NCBI RefSeq assembly: GCF_027924605.1
Contig: NZ_AP027042.1
Coordinates: forward strand, 659,524 to 723,523
Origin: Dyella sp. GSA-30
Lineage (GTDB): Bacteria > Pseudomonadota > Gammaproteobacteria > Xanthomonadales > Rhodanobacteraceae
Length of the DNA: 64,000 nucleotides
Direction: 5' to 3'
The translations under genes were made by a program, and so were the position numbers. Below the pieces are notes generated by a model, which was not told where the DNA came from, made no database searches, and saw only the letters and a program-made list of their open reading frames with translations. Shown here piece after piece: positions 15,549-24,829 of this stretch; within the stretch, counting starts at the first letter, position 1, and every line of letters starts with the position of its first letter.

Positions 15549-16769
15549 ATGAAGACGCAGAACTACGACGTCATCAACGACCCCGGCGCCGTGCCGATCA
15601 AGTTGTGGACCCGCGGCGTGCCGTTGGAAGACGAGGCGCGCCGTCAGCTCCAGAACATCGCCAAACTCCCGTTTATCCATCGCTGGATTTCGGTCATGCC
15701 GGACGTACACCTCGGCAAGGGCGCGACGGTAGGCTCGGTGGTGCCGACCATCGGCGCGATCGTACCGGCTGCCGTGGGCGTGGATATCGGCTGCGGCATG
15801 ATCGCGGCGCGGACCACGCTGACAGCGAACGACCTGCCCGACAACCTCACCGAGATACGTAGCGCGATCGAGAAGGCGGTGCCGCACGGCCGCACGGTCG
15901 GCGCGCGCGACAAGGGGGCCTGGGCAAACCCGCCGGAGGCTACCGTAGAGGGCTGGGCTTCGTTGCAGGACGGTTTCGACCGTATCGTGGCGCGGCACCC
16001 CAAGCTCAAGCGCAGCAACCATCTCCATCACCTGGGCACCCTCGGTACCGGCAATCATTTCGTCGAGGTCTGCCTGGACGAGGAGAATCGCGTGTGGTTC
16101 ATGCTGCACTCGGGATCCCGTGGCGTAGGCAACGCGATTGGAAGCCATTTCATCGAACTGGCCAAGCAGGATATGCGTCGCTGGATGATCAACCTGCCCG
16201 ATCAGGATCTGGCCTACCTGCCGGAGGGCAGCGATCATTACGCGGACTACGTTTTCGCCGTGGACTGGGCGCAGCGTTTTGCGCGCAACAACCGCGAAAT
16301 CATGATGAAGCATGTGGTCGAAGCGGTGCGCAAGGTGATCGCCAAGCCGTTCGACGCCCAAGCCGAGGCGGTCAACTGTCACCACAACTACGTCAACCGC
16401 GAGCATCATTTCGGCAAGGACGTACTGGTGACACGAAAAGGGGCGGTGAGCGCACGGAAGGGTGAGATGGGCATCATTCCCGGCAGCATGGGTGCGAAAA
16501 GCTTTATCGTGCGCGGCCTGGGTAACGAAGACAGCTTTCACAGCTGCAGTCATGGCGCCGGCCGTGTCATGAGCCGTACCGAGGCACGTCGTCGTATCAG
16601 TGTTGAGGAGCATGCCAAGGCGACCGCACATGTGGAGTGCCGCAAGGATGCCGATGTCGTCGACGAATCGCCGGCGGCATACAAGTCGATCGATGCTGTC
16701 ATGGCGGCACAGAGCGACCTGGTTGAGATCGTGCATACGTTGCGCCAGGTCGTCTGCGTCAAGGGATAG
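15549..16769 (+). CDS. rtcB: RtcB, RNA-splicing ligase (3'-phosphate/5'-OH)
   Basis: A 406-residue GTP- and Mn-dependent RNA ligase, the same length as E. coli RtcB. Metal-site motifs are visible: PDVHLGKGATVGS (51-63), VGVDIGCGM with Cys82, and HLGTLGTGNHFVEVC (161-175, including His170). The guanylylated histidine is His335 in CSHGAGRVMSR. RtcB joins RNA 2',3'-cyclic phosphate or 3'-phosphate ends to 5'-OH ends, as made by toxins and tRNA-cleaving nucleases. The ATG at 15549 gives the normal N-terminus (MKTQNYDVINDPGAVPIKLW). Upstream in-frame sequence is the Y RNA array. rtcA follows by 77 bases. Confidence 0.96.
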   Translation: MKTQNYDVINDPGAVPIKLWTRGVPLEDEARRQLQNIAKLPFIHRWISVMPDVHLGKGATVGSVVPTIGAIVPAAVGVDIGCGMIAARTTLTANDLPDNLTEIRSAIEKAVPHGRTVGARDKGAWANPPEATVEGWASLQDGFDRIVARHPKLKRSNHLHHLGTLGTGNHFVEVCLDEENRVWFMLHSGSRGVGNAIGSHFIELAKQDMRRWMINLPDQDLAYLPEGSDHYADYVFAVDWAQRFARNNREIMMKHVVEAVRKVIAKPFDAQAEAVNCHHNYVNREHHFGKDVLVTRKGAVSARKGEMGIIPGSMGAKSFIVRGLGNEDSFHSCSHGAGRVMSRTEARRRISVEEHAKATAHVECRKDADVVDESPAAYKSIDAVMAAQSDLVEIVHTLRQVVCVKG

Positions 16770-16800
16770 CCCGATCCGGCCATCTCAATACATAACAAAA

Positions 16801-16827
16801 GAAGAGCGAGGCAATGCTTCGCTCTTC
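16801..16827 (+). other. Hairpin between rtcB and rtcA
   Basis: GAAGAGCGA (16801-16809) is perfectly complementary to TCGCTCTTC (16819-16827) with a 9-base loop. There is no downstream T run. It lies just before the rtcA start and could tune relative levels of rtcB and rtcA or mark an RNA processing site. Confidence 0.55.
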
Positions 16828-16846
16828 GCCAATGGATGAAATAAAT

Positions 16847-17866
16847 ATGGAGATGATCGAACTGGACGGCGAGGCAGGCGGCGGGCAATTGCTGCGCACC
16901 GCGCTCAGCTTGAGCCTGTGTACCGGCATCGGCTTCACGATGGAGCGGATTCGCGCGCGGCGTGCGCGTCCAGGCCTGATGCGTCAGCACCTTACCGCGG
17001 TCAACGCCGCCGCCATGATCGGCCAGGGGCGCACACACGGCGCCGAACTTGGCTCTACCCGCCTATGCTTCGAGCCAGGAAACGTCGCGCCCGGAGACTA
17101 CCAATTCAGCACGGGAAGCGCCGGCTCGACCACCCTGGTACTGCAGACGGTTCTGCCCGCACTGTGGCGTTGTGCAGCGCCCTCGCGCCTGCGCCTCGAG
17201 GGCGGCACGCACAATCCGCTTGCCCCCAGTGTCGACTTTATTGCCGACAGCTATTTGCCGGCGCTCCGCCATCTGGGCATTGAAGCGAGTGTGCGCCTGG
17301 AGCGTCACGGCTTCTTTCCGGCCGGCGGCGGCATCGTGCATGCAACGGTTGAACCATCCGTCGCATCGACCCGTGGCGTGCTTGACGTGCGCGGCGAGCT
17401 CGATGGCATGGAAGCGCTCGCCATCCTGTCCGGCCTTTCATCCGAAATTGGTCGCCGCGAGCTGGCCGTGCTGGGCGGACAGCTTAAGCTTCCCGAGGAA
17501 GCCCTGCAGTTGCGCAGCGTCAAGCCGCCGATCGGACCCGGGAATGCTTTGATGGTGAAAGTACGGCACGCCAACCATGTCGAAACCTTCACCGGACACG
17601 GACAGCGCGGCGTAAGCGCTGAAAGCGTCGCGCACGATGTCGCTCGCGAGGTGAAGAACTATCTCGCATCCGATGCCTATGCGGGAGAACACCTGTCGGA
17701 TCAGTTGCTGTTACCGATGGCGCTGGCCGGCCATGGCGAATTCACCACGCATGTCATCAGCGATCATTTGCAGAGCAATGCACGACTGATCGAGAAGTTC
17801 CTTCCCGTCGATATCGCCTGGCATCGACATGGGTCCGATGTGTGGCGCGTCGTTGTTGGAAGTTAG
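16847..17866 (+). CDS. rtcA: RtcA, RNA 3'-terminal phosphate cyclase
   Basis: A 339-residue protein matching the RtcA length. The N-terminal hallmark MIELDGEAGGGQLLRTALSL is complete, followed by IRARRARPGLMRQHLTAVNA and the region DYQFSTGSAGSTTLVLQTVL. Near the C-terminus THVISDHLQSN carries the histidine expected to be adenylylated. RtcA converts RNA 3'-phosphates to 2',3'-cyclic phosphates using ATP, making ends that RtcB can use. The start is uncertain among ATGs at 16832, 16847 and 16853; 16847 has a GGATGA upstream and gives the family length. It is the last gene of the rsr operon, followed by a hairpin at 17944. Confidence 0.94.
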   Translation: MEMIELDGEAGGGQLLRTALSLSLCTGIGFTMERIRARRARPGLMRQHLTAVNAAAMIGQGRTHGAELGSTRLCFEPGNVAPGDYQFSTGSAGSTTLVLQTVLPALWRCAAPSRLRLEGGTHNPLAPSVDFIADSYLPALRHLGIEASVRLERHGFFPAGGGIVHATVEPSVASTRGVLDVRGELDGMEALAILSGLSSEIGRRELAVLGGQLKLPEEALQLRSVKPPIGPGNALMVKVRHANHVETFTGHGQRGVSAESVAHDVAREVKNYLASDAYAGEHLSDQLLLPMALAGHGEFTTHVISDHLQSNARLIEKFLPVDIAWHRHGSDVWRVVVGS

Positions 17867-17943
17867 CCGGCGCGCTGGCTTTGATGACGCCACGAGGTCT
17901 GGAAGCGCAAGAGCTTCGACAACAAGTTGCGATCCAACTGAAA

Positions 17944-17970
17944 CGGGGCACCTGCATGGCAGGCGCCCCG
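17944..17970. terminator. Hairpin between convergent rtcA and isoamylase genes
   Basis: CGGGGC-A-CCTGC / GCAGG-C-GCCCCG forms an 11-bp stem with a one-base internal mismatch and an ATG loop, eight bases before the isoamylase stop. Flanking T-rich bases are short (CTTTCG). It probably acts for both convergent genes. Confidence 0.6.
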
Positions 17971-17977
17971 CTTTCGA

Positions 17978-20308
17978 TCACTTGGAGATAAGCAACAGCA
18001 ACGACTGCCCGCATTGACTATAGGTCGCGCCACTGCCGCCGATCAGCGTTTCGCTGCCCGGCGTCACGAAGGTATTGGCGCCATCGTTCCAATTGCAGGT
18101 ATCGGTCACGCGATACCACTGCGTGCTGGTCGGCGGCGCGGGCAATGTGAAAGTAACGGCGCCCGACCAGCCGTTATACGCCACATACATGGAGTTGCTG
18201 TCGCCGAACGACGAGCCGTTGACCGTATAGGCGATGGCGTAATTGCTGGTGTTGTTCCAGTACGCCGTGGTCGCCACGGCACCGCTTGGCTGATACCACA
18301 CCACCTGGCTGGCGGTGTACCAGCTCGCCGGACGTAGCGCCGGATGTGCCTTGCGGAACGCGATAAGGCGCGTGGCGTACGTGTTGAAGTTGGCCTGATC
18401 GGTAGTCCAGCTGTAGTTCAACCAGTTGGCGGTGGAGTCGAGGTTGTATGCGTTGTTGTTGCACTTGAGCGAGCGCAGATACTCATCGCCGCCCTGGATC
18501 AGCGGCGTGCCCGCGGACAGCATGACGAACGCAAGGCCGGTACGCGCCGCACGGCGCTGATCGAAGGCGGTACCGGTACCGGCGGACATGCCCTGGTCCC
18601 AGCTGTAGTTGCTCGACGTGCCGCCGTCGGATGGACCGTATGGCCAGGCCTGGTTGTTGTTGGAACCGTTGCATGCATAGACGTCGTTGAGCGTCATGCC
18701 GTCATGGACATCGATGAAGTTGGTGGAATTCCACGGCGCTCGGCCGCTGGCCTGGAACAGATTGGCCGAGCCGGAGAAATTGTTTGCGTCCTGGCCAATG
18801 GAGATCGTCATGCTGCCGAGTTCGTTCTGCGCCTGGCGCAGCGTGTCGCGATAGGCACCGTTCCATTCCGACCAGCCCTTGGGGAAACCGCCAAGCTGAT
18901 ACGAGTTGCCGCCGATGGCCCACGGTTCCGCGAACAGGTCCAGGCCGCTGCCGCCCGCTGCCGGCCGCACGGTGAACTCGCTCAGGATGCGATTGATCGC
19001 GACATTGGGATCGGCCGCGTCGAAGTTGTAACCACCATTGGGGCAGTTGGGTGCGGCGGACTGGAAGGTATCGCTAAGACAACTGTTGCCGAGCACCGAC
19101 GCGAGGTCGAAACGAAAGCCATCGACGCCCATGGTGTTGGCCCAATAGGCCAATGAATCGACGATCAGGTTCTGCGCGACCGTATTGTAGGTGTTGTAGT
19201 TGCCGCCCACACCGGTGTTGTCGTAGTAGTACTGGTTGTTGGACGCCAGTTCGTAATACGTCGAGTTATCCAGGCCGCGCCATGAGTAGATCGTCGCGGT
19301 GGTGGGATCTGAACTGGTCCATGTTCCACCCTCGCCGGTATGGTTGTAGACCACGTCCATATAGACCTTGATGCCGGCATTGTGGAACGCCTGCACCATG
19401 GCCTGGAATTCCGCGGTCGGGCCGCCGGCGGCCTTGTTCGACGAGTAACGGCGATCGGGCGAAAAGTAATTCTCGGTCATATAGCCCCAGTAGTTCTGGT
19501 TGGCATCCGAGTTGGGTACGACATCGTTCGCGTCGTTCTGCGTTTCCTGCACCGGCAGGAACTCCACCGCGGTGACGCCCAGACTCGCCAGATAGTTCGC
19601 CTTCAATCCCGCGCCTTTGTAGGTACCGCGATAGGCCGCCGCAATGCTGGTGTCCTGCTCGGTAAAGCCGCGCACATTTACTTCATAGATAACGTCGTCT
19701 TTCTGCGCGCGCGTCGGCTTGGTGCCGGTGCTTTGTGCTGCCTGCGACAACACCACGCCCTTGGGCGCGTACAGGCCGCTGTCCGTATTGCGATTGGTGG
19801 CGCCCGACGCAAATACATTGCCGTTCTGGCTGGAGGTGTTGAGCGGGTCCTGACTCATCTCCAGCGCGTAGGGATCGAGCAGCAGCTTGTTCGGATTGAA
19901 GCGATTGCCGCTGGCATCGACATCCGAAACGAAGCCCACCGATGTGCCCTTGGTCCAGCTCGCGTTGTATGGCCAGTTCGGACCCCAGGCGCGATAGCCG
20001 TAATACACCGACCCGGTGATACCGGCCGATTGAATCGACGAGACCGGCACCGTCACGGCCCAGACGTTGCTGCCGGCCGGGCTCAGCACATAGGTGGCCG
20101 ACTCCTGCGCGCCATAGCCGCTGCCATAGAGATAAAGCACGATGCGCGTGGCATGTGCGGAGTACACGCGAAAGGTAATGCTGGTTTTCTGCGCGTTATA
20201 GCTTGCGCCCAGCGTCATGCTGTTGATGGCCGCATGGGCCGGCATCAATGGCGCGGCAAGCAGGCCCGCACAGAGCATGAGCGCAGCGAGTATCTTCGAA
20301 CGGTTCAT
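17978..20308 (-). CDS. Secreted isoamylase (glycogen 6-glucanohydrolase)
   Basis: A 776-residue precursor with a signal peptide (MNRSKILAALMLCAGLLAAP, cleaved after PAHA). The mature protein begins AINSMTLGASYNAQKTSITF, very like the classic Pseudomonas isoamylase, whose precursor is, from memory, the same length. An N-terminal CBM48-like domain is followed by the GH13 barrel. The nucleophile Asp is in VDGFRFDLASVLG, the acid/base Glu in LFAEPWAIGG and the third Asp in FIDVHDGMTLND. A C-terminal beta domain ends the protein. It hydrolyses alpha-1,6 branch points in glycogen and amylopectin outside the cytoplasm. It stands alone, divergent from the hydrolase gene at 20615. Confidence 0.93.
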   Translation of the reverse strand: MNRSKILAALMLCAGLLAAPLMPAHAAINSMTLGASYNAQKTSITFRVYSAHATRIVLYLYGSGYGAQESATYVLSPAGSNVWAVTVPVSSIQSAGITGSVYYGYRAWGPNWPYNASWTKGTSVGFVSDVDASGNRFNPNKLLLDPYALEMSQDPLNTSSQNGNVFASGATNRNTDSGLYAPKGVVLSQAAQSTGTKPTRAQKDDVIYEVNVRGFTEQDTSIAAAYRGTYKGAGLKANYLASLGVTAVEFLPVQETQNDANDVVPNSDANQNYWGYMTENYFSPDRRYSSNKAAGGPTAEFQAMVQAFHNAGIKVYMDVVYNHTGEGGTWTSSDPTTATIYSWRGLDNSTYYELASNNQYYYDNTGVGGNYNTYNTVAQNLIVDSLAYWANTMGVDGFRFDLASVLGNSCLSDTFQSAAPNCPNGGYNFDAADPNVAINRILSEFTVRPAAGGSGLDLFAEPWAIGGNSYQLGGFPKGWSEWNGAYRDTLRQAQNELGSMTISIGQDANNFSGSANLFQASGRAPWNSTNFIDVHDGMTLNDVYACNGSNNNQAWPYGPSDGGTSSNYSWDQGMSAGTGTAFDQRRAARTGLAFVMLSAGTPLIQGGDEYLRSLKCNNNAYNLDSTANWLNYSWTTDQANFNTYATRLIAFRKAHPALRPASWYTASQVVWYQPSGAVATTAYWNNTSNYAIAYTVNGSSFGDSNSMYVAYNGWSGAVTFTLPAPPTSTQWYRVTDTCNWNDGANTFVTPGSETLIGGSGATYSQCGQSLLLLISK

Positions 20309-20614
20309 CGGGTCTACCTCTATCCTGCTTCGTTGAGGATCGGGTTCAACTACCGTGCATGGACGTGAAAAACTGCCGAGCGAGCCCGCAGCGCGGCGCA
20401 TCTTCGCCGTGCCGTTCCGATGGGAGAAAAAGGTCATTGCGTTACCAGGCGCAATGTGGACTTGCCTGTAGCAGTGGGGCGCATAGTAGAAAGCATCGCA
20501 GTGCAGCAACCAGCGCATGCATACGTATTCATTGCGACGGGTTGCTCAGTCGTGACCTGTGCAAGAACCCATTAGACTTGTCATCGGGGTCATAACAGTG
20601 TCCGGGGATTAACC
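20309..20614. other. Intergenic region between divergent isoamylase and hydrolase genes
   Basis: About 300 bases without a convincing gene. It must hold the promoters for both divergent genes, but I see no clear -35/-10 pair and no repeat. Short ORFs here have no ribosome-binding sites and poor composition. Confidence 0.5.
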
Positions 20615-21676
20615 ATGCCTGCTGCTTTGCGGATCGGTCGTTTGCTGCTTCTCGTGCTTTGCCTGCTGCCCTTGGCCGTACTCGCCGATGGCGTGACTGG
20701 CGTGGGCATTCATGCCATCGAAGTCCATGACCCGGTGAGCGATGGAGCCATGCCCGGCTACGTGTTCTATCCGTCGACGCAGGCCAAGGGCTCGACCTGG
20801 ATCGCGCCTTACGAGGTTGCCGCCACCATCGATGCCACCGAACTGCCTGGTGCCAGACCGCTGGTAGTGCTCTCCCATGGCAACGGCGGCTCCGATCTTG
20901 ATCTGCACGACATCGCCACGTATCTGGCGAGCCACGGCTTCGTCGTCGCAACACTGGAACATCCCAAGGACAACTATCACGACCAGAGCGGCGTCGGTCG
21001 CGCGCCGGTACTTGATGGACGGCCGATCCAGGTACAAGCCGTCATTACCTATCTGCTGAACGATGCGAAGTGGAGCAAGCTGATCGATGCGAAGCACATC
21101 GGCGTCGGCGGCTTTTCAGCGGGCGGCTATACCAGCCTGCTATTGGTCGGTGCCATACCGCGTTTCGATCGCTTCATCGACTATTGCGAACGCTATCCCG
21201 CCGACGATCTGTGTGCGGGCGCCAAGCAGATGCGTGCCGAGGCCGCCAGCCATGGCCAGACGATCGAGCAGATGTTCGGCGAGACACAGAAGGACTTCAC
21301 TCGTTGGGGCAAGGCGGCTGACCCGCGCGTCAAGGCCGCATTCGCCATGGCCCCGCTCAGCCTGATCTTCGATGCATCCGGCGTGGCGTCCATCGATCGC
21401 CCGGTGTTCCTGTACTACGGCCAGAACGATCATCTCGCGCGGCCGCTCGAGAACGCACGGCACATCGCAGCCTCGATCAAGACCCTGACCGGCATCAAGG
21501 AAATTCCCAAGGCGGATCACTGGGTGTTTCTCGCGCCGTGCTCGCCGACGATGGCCAAACGGCTGCCGGTGATGTGCAGCGATCCGGCGGGCGTGGACCG
21601 TGCCAAGGTACATGCGCAGATTCAGGTCGACGCGCTGGCCTTCTTTCGTAAGACCCTGGGCGCCGGATCGAACTAG
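20615..21676 (+). CDS. Exported alpha/beta hydrolase, predicted dienelactone hydrolase / PAF-acetylhydrolase-like
   Basis: A 353-residue protein with a signal peptide (MPAALRIGRLLLLVLCLLPL, cleavage near VLA-DG). The alpha/beta hydrolase core shows the oxyanion HGNGG segment (VVLSHGNGGSDLD), a nucleophile elbow GGFSAGGYTS and a late His (PKADHWVFLAP). The organisation matches the large secreted dienelactone-hydrolase-like group related to platelet-activating-factor acetylhydrolases. It probably hydrolyses small esters in the periplasm; the substrate is unknown. The UbiB-like kinase gene follows on the same strand after 92 bases, without obvious functional link. Confidence 0.85.
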   Translation: MPAALRIGRLLLLVLCLLPLAVLADGVTGVGIHAIEVHDPVSDGAMPGYVFYPSTQAKGSTWIAPYEVAATIDATELPGARPLVVLSHGNGGSDLDLHDIATYLASHGFVVATLEHPKDNYHDQSGVGRAPVLDGRPIQVQAVITYLLNDAKWSKLIDAKHIGVGGFSAGGYTSLLLVGAIPRFDRFIDYCERYPADDLCAGAKQMRAEAASHGQTIEQMFGETQKDFTRWGKAADPRVKAAFAMAPLSLIFDASGVASIDRPVFLYYGQNDHLARPLENARHIAASIKTLTGIKEIPKADHWVFLAPCSPTMAKRLPVMCSDPAGVDRAKVHAQIQVDALAFFRKTLGAGSN

Positions 21677-21768
21677 TAACAAAGAGTCCACACGCCTAAC
21701 GCTAGCCTGAGGCCAAACGGCAACCTCGGTGAGGTTATGGCTCGTGAGCGAAACAAAGCGGTGCTGGC

Positions 21769-23403
21769 ATGAGTGGCTTCAAGCGCTACTCGCGCATCGC
21801 CATGTTTGCTCTGCGCTACCGTCGTGCGGGCGTTTTGCGCGGCGTACCGGGCCCGGTGAAGCCGTCGCTGCGCATGACGCCGCAGCGCTTCGTCGACGAT
21901 CTGGAAGCACTGGGTCCGGCCTTCATCAAGCTGGGGCAAGCTCTGTCGGGTCGGCCCGACCTGGTGCACAGCGCCTATCTGGCAGAGCTGGCGCGTATCC
22001 AGGACGACGTCACGCCGATCAGCGTGCACGCCGTACGCCGCATGGTGACGGTGGAGCTAGGCGCGCCACCGGAGGAATTGTTTCGTCATTTCGATCCCGT
22101 ACCGCTTGCCGCCGGCTCGCTGGCGCAGGTGCATGCAGTGGTTCTGCCCGATGGGGACGATGCGGTGATCAAGGTGCAGCGGCCAGGTATCGGTCGACGC
22201 ATCCGCAACGATCTCAACGCGCTTGAACGCGTGGCAATCGCCGCGCAGCGCCATACGGAGATGGGCCGTCGCTACGGCCTGGTGCACTGGATCGCCGAAT
22301 TGCGCCGCAGCTTGCTCAATGAGCTCGACTTCATGGCCGAAGCGGACCATCTGCGTACGTTTGCCACCAACCTGGGTTCCTACGATGCACTGTACATCCC
22401 GGTTCCCTACATGGCATTTACTTCACCACGCGTGCTGACCATGGCGCGCGTGCGTGGCGAAAAGCTCTCGCCCGATGGCGACCTGCCTGGCTCGACGGCG
22501 CAGCATACGCAGCAGGCCAGCCAACTGTTGTGTCCGTATGTCGATCAGGTCTTTGTGCATGGCCTCGTTCATGCCGATCCACACCCGGGCAATCTGGTGC
22601 TGATGGACGATGGCCGTCTGGCCTTGCTCGACTTCGGCATGGTGACCGGCTTGTCGCCCGGTATGCGGCGGGATCTGTTGCGACTGATGCTGGCCGCTGC
22701 CGATGGTGACGGCGAAAGCGTGGCCGATATCTGTGAACACCTTTGCGCCGCCCTGCCCGATATGGATCGCGTGGCGTACCGGCGCGCGGTATCCGATGCA
22801 GTCATGCGTTACTCGACCGCGGGCGAGCGCACCACATTGGAAGAAGGCCGTCTGCTGCTCGCACTGACCGTGATCGGTGCCGACAACGGTTTACGGCCGC
22901 CGGCGGAGCTGAGTCTGCTCGGTCGTGCCCTGTTGAACCTGGAGCCGGCGATCGCCCGATTGGCGCCGCGACTGCCGGTGCGCGAGCTGGTTCGCTCGCG
23001 TCTCGACGGCGTGTTGATGCATCAGCTTTCGCATCCGCTCTCTGCCGCGCAAGGGGGCGCGTTACTGCTCGATGCGCAACGACTGGCGCTCGATGCACCG
23101 GGGCATGTCAATACGGTGCTGCGTACGTTGGCCGAGAATCGCTTCAAGGTGCGACTGGATGGACTGGAAGAGTCGCACCTGATCGAAAACCTGCAGAAGA
23201 TCGCCAATCGCATCGCCGCCGGTCTCATCACCGCCGCGTTGCTGATTGCCGGTGCCCTGGTCAGCCGCTCGACGCGGCCCGGCTATGGCTGGTTGGCCGG
23301 CATCATGTTCGCGCTGGCCGGCTTGATCGGCATCGCGCTGGTAGCGAGTTCCATGCGCCGCGATCGTTCACCGCGCGACGACAGCGACAGTGGCGTGCAC
23401 TGA
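21769..23403 (+). CDS. UbiB/ABC1/ADCK-family atypical kinase
   Basis: A 544-residue protein with the UbiB hallmarks. The KxGQ motif is FIKLGQALSGRPDL (52-65). The Ala-rich nucleotide loop (LAAGSLAQVH, 113-122) replaces the glycine loop, the catalytic lysine is in AVIKVQRPG, the catalytic loop is HGLVHADPHPGN and the metal-binding DFG is LLDFGMVTG. Two C-terminal membrane helices (about 485-502 and 508-528) tether it to the inner membrane. The family supports ubiquinone biosynthesis or lipid homeostasis as an ATPase. No other ubi gene is nearby, so this is a paralogue whose role cannot be fixed from context. It is convergent with the next gene, stop to stop within 3 bases. Confidence 0.92.
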   Translation: MSGFKRYSRIAMFALRYRRAGVLRGVPGPVKPSLRMTPQRFVDDLEALGPAFIKLGQALSGRPDLVHSAYLAELARIQDDVTPISVHAVRRMVTVELGAPPEELFRHFDPVPLAAGSLAQVHAVVLPDGDDAVIKVQRPGIGRRIRNDLNALERVAIAAQRHTEMGRRYGLVHWIAELRRSLLNELDFMAEADHLRTFATNLGSYDALYIPVPYMAFTSPRVLTMARVRGEKLSPDGDLPGSTAQHTQQASQLLCPYVDQVFVHGLVHADPHPGNLVLMDDGRLALLDFGMVTGLSPGMRRDLLRLMLAAADGDGESVADICEHLCAALPDMDRVAYRRAVSDAVMRYSTAGERTTLEEGRLLLALTVIGADNGLRPPAELSLLGRALLNLEPAIARLAPRLPVRELVRSRLDGVLMHQLSHPLSAAQGGALLLDAQRLALDAPGHVNTVLRTLAENRFKVRLDGLEESHLIENLQKIANRIAAGLITAALLIAGALVSRSTRPGYGWLAGIMFALAGLIGIALVASSMRRDRSPRDDSDSGVH

Positions 23404-23406
23404 TCG

Positions 23407-23916
23407 CTAACGCTTGGCCGACACGCTCGGCAATTCCGCGCGTACCAGATATTGCTCGACCAGTTCCGGCAGATGCTGGTCGAGCCAATCGGCCATCGCC
23501 TGTTCCTGTGGAAGAATGGTTTCGCAGATGCGTACTACGTCGTTTTCGCCGGCGGTCTTCGCGGCTGCGGCAAGCGCACGGTAGACCGCTATCTCCATAT
23601 GCTTGAACGAGCAGGCCAGCACTGCGCCTTTGACGACCTCATCGGTGGAGGCCACCTGAAACAGGCTCTGGCCCATTGCCATGAAGCGTGCGCCGATCTC
23701 TTTCAACGCGGAGGGTTCGGCACCGAGTTGCTTGAGGCATTGCGCGAGCATCGCCTGTTGTTCGCGCGTTTCGATCAGGTGTCGTTCGATACGTTCGCGC
23801 AGCGGCGGATAGTGTTCGATGCGCCGCGCCTGGGATTTGAACATTTCCTCGGCCTGGACTTCCATCGCGTGCGCGTTGCGCAGCCAGTCGAGGAGGATGT
23901 CGCGAGAGGTGGCCAT
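23407..23916 (-). CDS. YciE/DUF892 ferritin-like protein
   Basis: A 169-residue four-helix protein of the YciE/DUF892 type. The first helix carries EVQAEEMFKSQARRIEHYPP, a second ERHLIETREQQAMLAQCLKQ, then KHMEIAVYRALAAAAKTAGE. The paired Glu and His residues are those of the ferritin-like fold. Members are often stress-induced and accompany YciF; the catalytic function is unproven. The start at 23916 follows a GGAGAGACC-type ribosome-binding site. It stands alone, convergent with the UbiB-like gene and beside a dispersed repeat. Confidence 0.82.
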   Translation of the reverse strand: MATSRDILLDWLRNAHAMEVQAEEMFKSQARRIEHYPPLRERIERHLIETREQQAMLAQCLKQLGAEPSALKEIGARFMAMGQSLFQVASTDEVVKGAVLACSFKHMEIAVYRALAAAAKTAGENDVVRICETILPQEQAMADWLDQHLPELVEQYLVRAELPSVSAKR

Positions 23917-24006
23917 GCGGGTCTCTCCGTGGGAGGGATACGGGGAGTATGCGATGTGGGTGTGATGTGCTGGTGATGGTGTGTTGTTTTGAAGGACCGC
24001 TGTCCT

Positions 24007-24180
24007 GAGGACTTAAAGCCCCCCTCACCCCAACCCTCTCCCCCGGCCGAGCCAGGGGAGAGGGAGCAAAAAGCGCGCAGTGTTGAAAGCTTGCCTCGGT
24101 GTGCCCCCTCTTCCCTGGCTCTGCCGGGGGAGAGGGTTGGGGTGAGGGGGCCGGGTGCTCGCCAGAGCCTTTCCCATTCC
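24007..24180. repeat. Dispersed palindromic repeat, family A copy 2
   Basis: The second copy of the element at 7580-7758, in the opposite orientation. It runs from GAGGACTTAAAGCCCCC at 24007 through CCCTCACCCCAACCCTCTCC and its mirror AGAGGGTTGGGGTGAGGGGG (ending 24150) to GGTGCTCGCCAGAGCCTTTC. Inner loop sequence differs between copies while the arms are conserved, as expected for an element selected for its structure. It is noncoding. Confidence 0.8.
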
Positions 24181-24194
24181 TCTCAGCTCGCTCT

Positions 24195-24809
24195 TCACCC
24201 CATCACACACGCGCGTTCGACATCCACCCGACACACACATCCATCCAGATGATCATTGACCATCCCCGTCGCCTGCATCAGCGCATAAATCGTCGTCGGA
24301 CCGACAAACGTCCAGCCACGCTTTTTCAGTTCCTTCGACATCGCTATCGATTCGGGGCTGGTGGTATGGGCGCGGTAATACGCCAAGTCGACGGTCTTGG
24401 GGCGCTGCGTCGCTGCCGGCGCGAACTTCCATACCCACTCGGTGAGCGATCCTGTTTCATCGATCAGCTCGATCGCACGGCGCGCGTTATTGATGACCGA
24501 GACAATCTTGGCGCGATTGCGCACGATGTTCGCGTCGCCAAGCAAGTGTTCGACATCTTTCTCGGTAAAGCGCGCGACGCGTTGAATATCGAAGCCTTTG
24601 AAGGCCACGCGAAAATGCTCGCGCTTGCGCAGAATGACCTGCCACGACATGCCGGATTGAAAACCTTCCAGGCAGATCCTTTCAAACAGCAGCGTATCGT
24701 CGCGGACCGGTCGCCCCCATTCGTTGTCGTGGTACTCCGGCATCGAGGGATACCAGAAACAACGCGGGCGACCGTCAGCGCCTGTTACCAGGCCCTCGTC
24801 TTCGTGCAT
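24195..24809 (-). CDS. tag: DNA-3-methyladenine glycosylase I
   Basis: A 204-residue Tag protein. Zinc-ligand motifs are present: RCFWYPSMPEYHDNEWG near the N-terminus (Cys17, His27) and VNDHLDGCVCR near the C-terminus. The catalytic region includes LEGFQSGMSWQVILRKRE and the DNA-binding RGWTFVGPTTIYALMQATG. It removes 3-methyladenine from DNA in base-excision repair, in the cytoplasm. The length is slightly above E. coli Tag because of a short extension. It is 20 bases downstream of pit on the same strand; the link is probably positional only. Confidence 0.95.
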   Translation of the reverse strand: MHEDEGLVTGADGRPRCFWYPSMPEYHDNEWGRPVRDDTLLFERICLEGFQSGMSWQVILRKREHFRVAFKGFDIQRVARFTEKDVEHLLGDANIVRNRAKIVSVINNARRAIELIDETGSLTEWVWKFAPAATQRPKTVDLAYYRAHTTSPESIAMSKELKKRGWTFVGPTTIYALMQATGMVNDHLDGCVCRVDVERACVMG

Positions 24810-24829
24810 GCCACACCACTAACATTCGG

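Noticed and set aside
15366-16736. 456-codon minus-strand frame opposite rtcB
   Set aside because: RtcB motifs are complete on the plus strand and the minus frame has no recognisable features.
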